Source: a virus
Virus record (IMG/VR): IMGVR_UViG_3300012011_000004
Coordinates: 1 to 32,967 of that record
Direction: 5' to 3' (one strand)
DNA length: 32,967 nucleotides
This document shows, piece after piece, positions 28,011-32,967 of this stretch. Positions within the stretch are counted from its first letter, which is position 1; every line of letters starts with the position of its first letter. The position numbers were made by a program, and so were the translations under genes. A model generated the notes under the pieces. It saw only the letters and a list, made by a program, of their open reading frames with translations. It had not been told where the DNA came from and did not search any database.

Positions 28011-28918
28011 GCAAAACTTCTATCGAATGGACCGAGCAAACCTGGAATCCGATTGTGGGCTGCTCCATCGTCTCGCCCGGATGCACCAATTGCTACGCCA
28101 TGAAGATGGCCGCGCGCATTGAAGCGATGGGCAATCAGCCGCGCTACGCGGGCACCACGCGCAAGGTCAACGGCAACACGATCTGGACCGGCAAGTTGGC
28201 GCAGGCGCCGGACAGCGTGTTGCTCGCGCCGCTAAAGCGGAAGAAGCCGACGACTTATTTTGTGAACAGTATGGGCGACCTGTTCCACGAGGATTGTCCC
28301 GACGAATGGATCGACAAGGTGTTCGCCGTGATGGCGCTGTCGCCGCAGCACACGTTCCAGGTGCTGACGAAGCGCGCGGCGCGGATGAAAGACTATTGCG
28401 GGCGGCTCGACAGCGAACCTCATGGCGATACGGCTCGTCGTATTGTCGCAGCATGGCCGGGGAACGCTCCTGTTCCTGTCGCTGGTATCACTTTTCCGCT
28501 TCCCAACGTCTGGCTCGGCGTCTCGGCCGAGCGCCAGCAGGAAGCCGACGAACGGATACCGCTGTTGCTGCAGACGCCGGCGGCGATCCGGTTTATTTCG
28601 GCAGAGCCGCTGCTGGGGCCGATTGATCTGACTGTCCCTGATATCGACCTCGGAATCGGGCGCTACAAATCGCACACCGATCTCGACTGGGTGATCGTCG
28701 GCGGCGAGAGCGGGGCGAAGGCTCGTTTTATGGATCAAGATTGGGCTCGCTCACTGCGTGATCAGTGCAGATCGGCGCGTGTTCCATTTTTCTTTAAGCA
28801 ATGGGGAGAATGGGAGCCGGGCGATGGCGATTGCGTCGGCCAGCAATATTACAAAGTCGGAAAGAAACGCGCCGGCCGCCTGCTCGACGGCGTCGAACAC
28901 AACGGCATGCCGTCATGA
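28007..28918 (+). CDS. Phage Gp37/Gp68 family protein (radical-SAM type)
   Basis: 303 residues from ATG 28007 (MSKTSIEWTEQTWNPIVGC), an ATGA overlap with the methyltransferase-like gene. The cluster C19-x6-C26-x2-C29-Y-A binds an iron-sulfur cluster in radical SAM proteins; the ending CYA is typical of the Gp37/Gp68 (DUF5131) family. Other conserved parts: YFVNSMGDLFHEDCPDEW near 82, FQVLTKRA, VWLGVSAERQQEAD, FISAEPLLGPI and WVIVGGESGAKAR. The reaction is unknown; the family is common in phages and may modify nucleic acids or protein. Confidence 0.9.
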   Translation: MSKTSIEWTEQTWNPIVGCSIVSPGCTNCYAMKMAARIEAMGNQPRYAGTTRKVNGNTIWTGKLAQAPDSVLLAPLKRKKPTTYFVNSMGDLFHEDCPDEWIDKVFAVMALSPQHTFQVLTKRAARMKDYCGRLDSEPHGDTARRIVAAWPGNAPVPVAGITFPLPNVWLGVSAERQQEADERIPLLLQTPAAIRFISAEPLLGPIDLTVPDIDLGIGRYKSHTDLDWVIVGGESGAKARFMDQDWARSLRDQCRSARVPFFFKQWGEWEPGDGDCVGQQYYKVGKKRAGRLLDGVEHNGMPS

Positions 28919-29124
28919 GCGCGCCCCTCACCATCGACCGCGAGGCCCTCGACGCGCGCAAACCCCGCGCAGGGCCGCTGATCGATCCTGCCGAAGCGGT
29001 CGCGATCGCGCTATCGATGCTGCCGCTCACCGCGTTCGGGCACATCTGCAGCCCGGAAAGTCAAGGCGTGAAGCTGATCTTGAGGGCGTTGCGTGAGGCG
29101 GGCTACAAGATCGTGCCGCGATGA
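28915..29124 (+). CDS. Hypothetical protein, 69 aa
   Basis: Starts at 28915 (MSAPLTIDREALDARKPRAG), ATGA overlap with the Gp37/Gp68 gene. Contains one hydrophobic helix-like segment (DPAEAVAIALSMLPLTAFGHI) and a basic helix at the C-terminus. No family recognised. Confidence 0.6.
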   Translation: MSAPLTIDREALDARKPRAGPLIDPAEAVAIALSMLPLTAFGHICSPESQGVKLILRALREAGYKIVPR

Positions 29125-29216
29125 AGTTGGAGGAAGCGAAAAATATGATTCAATCTGACACCGCACAAGCGGAAAGCTCTCGCGATCACCCTGTTGGCGA
29201 GGATGCAGCGTCATGA
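29121..29216 (+). CDS. 31-aa leader peptide through repeat copy 11
   Basis: ATG 29121 overlaps the preceding stop (ATGA) and the frame runs MKLEEAKNMIQSDTAQAESS through repeat copy 11 to a TGA overlapping ATG 29213. GGAGGAAG inside it may also drive the internal ATG 29145. Third case of a translated, coupled repeat. Confidence 0.4.
   Translation: MKLEEAKNMIQSDTAQAESSRDHPVGEDAAS
29145..29195 (+). repeat. Dispersed repeat copy 11 (forward, type A)
   Basis: ATGATTCAA to CACCCTGTT; the core is almost identical to copy 1 (GACACCGCACAAGC). Forms an inverted pair with copy 12, with the gene at 29213-29641 between them. Confidence 0.8.
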
Positions 29217-29641
29217 GCCGGTCCGGATATAACGATGATTTCCAAGATTGGGAACTGATCTGCTGGCGCGGCGCGGTCGCGAGCGCGATACGCGGCAATC
29301 GAGGACAAGCGTTTCTCGAAGAAATGCTTCACGCGATGGCCGCGCTGCCCGAGCGCAAGCTGGTTTCCAATGAACTTGAGACGACCGATGGCGCGGTCTG
29401 CGCGTTAGGCGCTATCGGTAAATCTCGCGGCATCGACATGAAAGACCTTGACCCCGAAGATCGTGAAACGGTCGCAAAGGTGTTCGGCATTGCACCGGCC
29501 CTCGCCGCCGAGATTGTTTACATGAACGACGAAGGCTGTTGGTACGGCGTCGAAACGCCGGAGCAACGCTTCGCCAGAATGCGCGCGTGGATCGAAGATC
29601 AAATCTTCGAAGCAAAAGCTGAATCACCGCTACCCGGGTGA
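29213..29641 (+). CDS. Hypothetical protein between inverted repeats, 142 aa
   Basis: ATGA overlap with the repeat leader. Starts MSRSGYNDDFQDWELICWRGAVASAIRGNRGQAFLEEML. Helical with TTDGAVCALGAIGKSRGIDM in the centre and YGVETPEQRFARMRAWIED toward the end. Its stop codon lies inside repeat copy 12. It looks like a soluble phage early protein; function unknown. Flanked as one gene per repeat pair. Confidence 0.7.
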   Translation: MSRSGYNDDFQDWELICWRGAVASAIRGNRGQAFLEEMLHAMAALPERKLVSNELETTDGAVCALGAIGKSRGIDMKDLDPEDRETVAKVFGIAPALAAEIVYMNDEGCWYGVETPEQRFARMRAWIEDQIFEAKAESPLPG

Positions 29642-29682
29642 TCGCGAGAAGCCTCAACAGCTTCACTGGTCGCTTGAATCAA
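29632..29682 (-). repeat. Dispersed repeat copy 12 (inverted, type A)
   Basis: Minus strand TTGATTCAA to GATCACCCGGG; frame open as LIQATSEAVEASRDHPG. The 45 bases after it resemble those after copy 7 (CTAGTTCCTGTTGCGTC). Confidence 0.78.
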
Positions 29683-29750
29683 ACCTAGTTCCTGTTGCGT
29701 CCGTTGCATTGCGTTCCCCAGCTCTAAAATCAAGAACAAGAACGGTACGC

Positions 29751-30023
29751 ATGACTGACACCCTCCCCGACGGCTACATGGTCCACCTGCCGGCGATCAA
29801 GCACCGCTTCGATCCCCATGTCTGGATACCTGCGGGAAAATCCTGTTCCGGTTATGCACAGACCGAGCGGACATGTTCGCTGTGCGGTGCCGTCAAGGTC
29901 ACGATCCACGGCATGCCCGGCGGCCTTACGGGACGCGCCTGGCGGGTCTCTTCGGATGCCGAACAGATCGAGACGTTCGATGCGCCGGTGTGTGTGCCGA
30001 AGGTGGGAGGGCCTGCGGCATGA
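29751..30023 (+). CDS. Hypothetical protein with zinc knuckle, 90 aa
   Basis: Starts at ATG 29751 (MTDTLPDGYMVHLPAIKHRF). The segment RTCSLCGAVKVTIHG is a zinc-knuckle-like Cys pair. The C-terminal half contains RAWRVSSDAEQIETFD. ATGA overlap with the PAPS-reductase-like gene. No family recognised. Confidence 0.6.
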   Translation: MTDTLPDGYMVHLPAIKHRFDPHVWIPAGKSCSGYAQTERTCSLCGAVKVTIHGMPGGLTGRAWRVSSDAEQIETFDAPVCVPKVGGPAA

Positions 30024-30973
30024 GGAATCAGGATTTGATTCAATCTGACACTGCCAATGCGGGGGCGTCTCGCGATCACCCTGTCAGCGGCGCGGTCGCG
30101 CAAAGGAAGCCCTACCAGATTTCCGTCCAGTTTTCTGGCGGCGCGGCCTCCTATGTTGCTGCGAAGCTGATCCTGGACGAACACGGCCACGATGACGTCG
30201 CGCTGATCTTCGCTGACACCCTGATCGAGGATGAAGACCTTTATCGGTTTTTGGACGAAGCCGAACAGCGCTTGCAGCATCCGGTCATCAGAATTTCCGA
30301 GGGCCGCGATCCATGGACGGTCTTTTTCGACGAACGGATGATGGGAAATTCGCGCGTCGATCCATGTTCCAAGATTCTGAAGCGCAAGCTGCTGGACAAG
30401 TGGCGCGCGGAACATTGCGCCATCGATTGCACGCTGATCATCGGTTACGACGCCAGCGAAGATTTCCGGTTTCAGCCGCTCAAGGCAAGGATGCTGCCGG
30501 TCAAGGTGCGTGCGCCGTTGCTGGAACAAGGCATCTGGAAAGAGCAGGTTTACGCCATCGTTGAAGCGGACGGCCTTCGCCTGCCTTGCCTCTACAAGAT
30601 GGGATTCGCCCACAATAATTGCGGAGGCTTTTGCGTGAAGTCCGGGCAGGCATCCTTTGCGCTGCTCTTGGAAACCATGCCTGCGCGATATGCCGAACAC
30701 GAAGCCAAGGAAGATCAATTCCGGAAGTTCATCGGCAAAGACGTTTCGATCATGCGCGAGCGGCGCAATGGCGTCAGCAAGCCGCTAACGATGCGAGCGT
30801 TCCGCGAGCGCCATGAGCGCGAGCCTATGCTGATCGACCGTTCCGATGTTGGCGGCTGTACGTGCATGGAAGAACCTGATCTCGCCGCGAGCGACGATGA
30901 CAGGGTGATCGTAAACCAAGCGCAGACCGCTCCGTGCCCGATTGAATCAAACCTTTTTCCGGAGGCACCATGA
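30020..30973 (+). CDS. PAPS-reductase-like PP-loop protein
   Basis: 317 residues from ATG 30020. Residues 6-22 (LIQSDTANAGASRDHPV) come from repeat copy 13. The domain begins near residue 31 with ISVQFSGGAASYVAAKLI, a PP-loop in which the usual S-G-G-K-D-S is S-G-G-A-A-S. Also VALIFADTLIEDEDLYRF and IGYDASEDFRFQPLK, as in phage PAPS-reductase/DndC-like proteins. FAHNNCGGFCVKSGQ has a Cys pair that may hold an iron-sulfur centre. Last residues (NQAQTAPCPIESNL) come from inverted copy 14. Such enzymes adenylate or move sulfur; here DNA or nucleotide modification is a guess. Confidence 0.82.
   Translation: MRNQDLIQSDTANAGASRDHPVSGAVAQRKPYQISVQFSGGAASYVAAKLILDEHGHDDVALIFADTLIEDEDLYRFLDEAEQRLQHPVIRISEGRDPWTVFFDERMMGNSRVDPCSKILKRKLLDKWRAEHCAIDCTLIIGYDASEDFRFQPLKARMLPVKVRAPLLEQGIWKEQVYAIVEADGLRLPCLYKMGFAHNNCGGFCVKSGQASFALLLETMPARYAEHEAKEDQFRKFIGKDVSIMRERRNGVSKPLTMRAFRERHEREPMLIDRSDVGGCTCMEEPDLAASDDDRVIVNQAQTAPCPIESNLFPEAP
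30035..30085 (+). repeat. Dispersed repeat copy 13 (forward, type A)
   Basis: TTGATTCAA to CACCCTGTC, core GACACTGCCAATGC. It encodes residues 6-22 of the PP-loop protein and forms an inverted pair with copy 14. Confidence 0.8.
30899..30950 (-). repeat. Dispersed repeat copy 14 (inverted, type B)
   Basis: Minus strand TTGATTCAA to CACCCTGTC with GCGCTTGGTTTACGATC. In the sense frame it encodes VNQAQTAPCPIES of the PP-loop protein. TTTTTCCGGAGG follows at once and is the ribosome binding site of the next gene. Confidence 0.8.
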
Positions 30974-31173
30974 AACATCGCTGGGGCGAAAAGACCGTGG
31001 TGTCCGCCAACAAGACCGAGCGCGAATGCCAAAACGGCTGCGGCATCGTCAAGGTGTCGCGCCACGAGGTCGAAGGCGGGCGCGATCAGCACTGGATCGA
31101 ATTCTGGCGCGGGCTCGATCGGATCGAGGGCGACAAGACGCCGGTTTGTGAGCCGATAGAGGTGAACGCATGA
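30970..31173 (+). CDS. Small Cys-containing protein, 67 aa
   Basis: ATG 30970 with CCGGAGG upstream and ATGA overlap with the PP-loop gene. ERECQNGCGIVKVSRHEV ... HWIEFWRGLDRIE: a probable zinc site and a beta-rich core. Function unknown; ATGA overlap with the next gene. Confidence 0.65.
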   Translation: MKHRWGEKTVVSANKTERECQNGCGIVKVSRHEVEGGRDQHWIEFWRGLDRIEGDKTPVCEPIEVNA

Positions 31174-31436
31174 CAAGATCGTTCCGCAACCGCGTTCCGG
31201 TGGCGCGCGTGGTACTCGGCCAGTCGCTGGGCATGGCGGTTGCCATCTATGCCGAAACTGCCGCCGATATCGGCGTGCCGCTGGTCGAAGTCGTCGGCGC
31301 ACTTGAACATCTGCAGCACTTGACGCCGGAGCAGGCCGAGCAATTCGCCGAGGGCCTGAAGCTGGCCGCGCGCGTGGCGCGGGGCGAAGTGCTGCCGACG
31401 CCGCTGGACGAATTCCTTTCCAAGAGGCGCGCATGA
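31170..31436 (+). CDS. Hypothetical protein, 88 aa
   Basis: ATGA overlaps on both sides. Helical throughout (VARVVLGQSLGMAVAIYAETAADIGVPLVEVVGALEHL), no signal peptide, ends DEFLSKRRA. No family recognised; part of the replication operon. Confidence 0.65.
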   Translation: MTRSFRNRVPVARVVLGQSLGMAVAIYAETAADIGVPLVEVVGALEHLQHLTPEQAEQFAEGLKLAARVARGEVLPTPLDEFLSKRRA

Positions 31437-31759
31437 GCAGGAATAAACCCGCAGACCAGTGTTGGGTCGCCAACGTTATCACCGTTTGGGGCGGCGAAAA
31501 CATCTTCATGGATAGGGCCGAAGCAGCACTTTACGCGGCCGATCCGGATGCGTTCGCAGCGCGCCACTTCGGACTGACGAAGATCGAATACTACCAATGG
31601 TTGGATACCCAAGGATCGCCGTTGTGCCGTCATCGCACCGCCCGCGGGGATCTCTGCCGAAATCTGACGGGAGGCCAGCAGCTCGCGCCAGATCACTGGA
31701 AGTCGAAGCACCGCAAGCTGTTCTGCAAAGCACACGCGCCAAAGGTGCGCTCGAAATGA
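31433..31759 (+). CDS. Hypothetical protein, 108 aa
   Basis: ATGA overlaps on both sides. Starts MSRNKPADQCWVANVITVWGGENIF. Its middle has PDAFAARHFGLTKIEYYQWL and then SPLCRHRTARGDLCRNL and KLFCKAHA, where Cys and His residues could bind zinc. Immediately precedes the replication initiator, so a replication or loader accessory is possible. Confidence 0.65.
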   Translation: MSRNKPADQCWVANVITVWGGENIFMDRAEAALYAADPDAFAARHFGLTKIEYYQWLDTQGSPLCRHRTARGDLCRNLTGGQQLAPDHWKSKHRKLFCKAHAPKVRSK

Positions 31760-32913
31760 TCATCCGCCGCCGCCACACCGCCAACTTCACGACCATCGGC
31801 AACGCGATGTTCGACGACGAACGGCTGGCCGCTGATGAAGTCGGTATCCTGGCCTATCTGTTGTCGCGACCGCACGACTGGGAGGTCCGCCGCCCGGCGC
31901 TGATGCGACGCTGGGGCATGGGCCGCGACGCGATCAAGCGCGTCATCTCGAATCTGGTGCGCTGCGGCTGGTGCCGGCCTGAAAGGACCCGGCTCGCCAA
32001 CGGAACCTTCCATGTGATCTACGAAATCCGGGACGAAAAAGGAGAAACGCTGACCGACGAAGAGGTCAGGCGGGCTTTATCGCTGGTGTCCGGCGAGGCT
32101 GCGTCTGACGATATTGACGGGTCAATCGTGCGCTCCGACGACGCTCCTGATACGGCCGATCCACCTACGGGTTACCCGTCGCTGGCTGACCCGTCGCCGG
32201 GTAACCCGTATCTGGCTAATATAAGTATACTAAACAATGAGTTACCAAGGATCGATTCTACCCAAAAGATTGAGAGAGAGCATGGGCGCGCGAAGGAAAA
32301 ACACGTCCTCAACCTTGTCGAGTTCAAACGCCGCTGGCCGACTACGGCGGCGGATGATCAGACCAAGGTCGACAGGTCCTGGTTCGCCCTGACGGCCGAG
32401 GAAGGCGAGGCGGCGCTGGCGGGGATCGCGGCGTTTTTCGAAAATCAAAAGCGCCTGCACAAAAAACACCCGCCCGCTGGATTCACCTATCTCGAACAAA
32501 AGCGCTGGACGCTCTTGGAACAACCGGAAGCCGCAAAATCACCAAGCGGCTGGCCGGTCGCAAGCGTTGAGGGCAGAGCGGTCGCCGTTTTGTACGACGT
32601 CGCTGGCCTCGGCAGCTATTTGCGCGGCGTCATGATCCGCAGCGGCGTTGTGTATTATTACCGCCCGGTTCCGCCGCGGCTTGCAGCGCTGGCACAGGCA
32701 CCACGCCCCGATGATTGGGTCACGCTCGATCGCCAGCAAGCTGCCGCATGGGAGGGGATTCTCCGCGAGGCGGTTCCCGTCGATACCCGAAAACATCTGA
32801 AGGAAGGCGACCGCGCGCCCTGGCCCTGGCCGCCGTCGGTCGAGGGCAAGATCTATCCGACCGGACCACCGGCGGCGGCGATGAGCGAACAGGATTGCGC
32901 GGAATTCAAATAA
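31756..32913 (+). CDS. Phage replication initiator-like protein, O-type
   Basis: 385 residues from ATG 31756 (MIIRRRHTANFTTIGNAMF). Residues about 1-95 form a winged-helix domain (DDERLAADEVGILAYLLSRPHDW ... RWGMGRDAIKRVISNLVRCGW) as in phage replication initiators that bind the origin. A low-complexity linker about 135-165 contains P-S-L-A-D, P-S-P-G-N, P-Y-L-A-N, encoded by the 15-base iterons. The C-terminal 200 residues are a mixed domain of unknown fold that may recruit helicase. The arrangement of DNA-binding N-terminus and origin inside the gene is lambda-O-like. Confidence 0.8.
   Translation: MIIRRRHTANFTTIGNAMFDDERLAADEVGILAYLLSRPHDWEVRRPALMRRWGMGRDAIKRVISNLVRCGWCRPERTRLANGTFHVIYEIRDEKGETLTDEEVRRALSLVSGEAASDDIDGSIVRSDDAPDTADPPTGYPSLADPSPGNPYLANISILNNELPRIDSTQKIEREHGRAKEKHVLNLVEFKRRWPTTAADDQTKVDRSWFALTAEEGEAALAGIAAFFENQKRLHKKHPPAGFTYLEQKRWTLLEQPEAAKSPSGWPVASVEGRAVAVLYDVAGLGSYLRGVMIRSGVVYYYRPVPPRLAALAQAPRPDDWVTLDRQQAAAWEGILREAVPVDTRKHLKEGDRAPWPWPPSVEGKIYPTGPPAAAMSEQDCAEFK
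32174..32248 (+). repeat. Three 15-base iterons and an AT-rich tract (candidate replication origin)
   Basis: Direct repeats at 32174-32188 (ACCCGTCGCTGGCTG), 32189-32203 (ACCCGTCGCCGGGTA) and 32204-32218 (ACCCGTATCTGGCTA) are adjacent with no gap. A weaker unit precedes them. An AT-rich stretch, TAATATAAGTATACTAAACA, follows at 32217. Iterons inside the initiator gene next to an AT-rich segment match the design of lambdoid origins. Confidence 0.6.
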
Positions 32914-32938
32914 GGCAGCAAACGAACGAGGCTGGAAC

Positions 32939-32967
32939 ATGCTGAGGGTGGCGGATCTCAGGGGACA
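32939..32967 (+). CDS. Start of the next gene (truncated by the window)
   Basis: ATG 32939 opens MLRVADLRG and runs off the end. A purine-rich ACGAGGCTGG lies just upstream. Too short to identify; in phages of this layout a replication-module gene is expected next. Confidence 0.5.

Overview
The window reads as part of the genome of a temperate tailed phage of a GC-rich alphaproteobacterium, most likely of the order Rhizobiales (Bradyrhizobium-like). The support is a dense run of small phage genes with 4-base ATGA/GTGA overlaps, tail-fibre and lysis genes, a large serine recombinase, a divergent repressor/early promoter switch, a phage replication initiator, and small families known from Rhizobiales phages and genomes (DUF3309, KTSC, DUF6948-like, DUF7220-like, Gp37/Gp68). 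No host housekeeping gene, tRNA or rRNA was seen.

Layout. (1) Positions 1-11,528, plus strand: late genes. These are a tail-fibre-like protein of about 1,127 residues, two small exported proteins, then a lysis and envelope block: GH108-type muramidase, PGRP-type amidase, holin-like membrane proteins, a papain-like protein, a lipoprotein, coiled-coil proteins and an RlpA-like protein. (2) Positions 11,530-12,542: a minus-strand gene with its own promoter and terminator (moron-like), flanked by an inverted pair of a dispersed repeat, followed by a gene-free stretch that is the best place for an attachment site. (3) Positions 12,543-21,563, minus strand: the serine integrase and a leftward early operon of about 22 small genes, including zinc-ribbon proteins, an HNH-like protein, a KTSC protein, a possible OB-fold protein and a coiled-coil protein. 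(4) Positions 21,570-22,095: the switch. A repressor-like gene is flanked by five 14-base operator-like palindromes, CGGTA-N5-ACCG, that overlap the promoters. (5) Positions 22,095-32,967, plus strand: the rightward early operon. It holds a Cro-position gene, small DNA-binding proteins, a protein with 49 consecutive X-Gly dipeptides, an adenine-type DNA methyltransferase, a cytosine-methyltransferase-like protein lacking motif I, a Gp37/Gp68 radical-SAM-type protein, a PAPS-reductase-like PP-loop protein, and a replication initiator gene with three 15-base iterons next to an AT-rich tract.

The order tail, lysis, integrase, repressor, replication resembles a lambda-type virion or circular map rather than an integrated prophage. 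This suggests that the attachment region between the late genes and the integrase is still uncut.

The most unusual signal is a dispersed family of about 51-base imperfect repeats, 14 copies between 10.27 and 30.95 kb. One end is (A/T)TGATTCAA, the other is GCGATCACCCTGTC, and the fixed distance between the ends holds a variable core. In five places two copies in inverted orientation bracket one gene, like cassette ends. Upstream copies are translated, either as leader peptides overlapping the gene or as the N-terminus of the protein. The conserved GATCACCC end is read in two different frames in different copies, which points to selection on the DNA rather than on the peptide.
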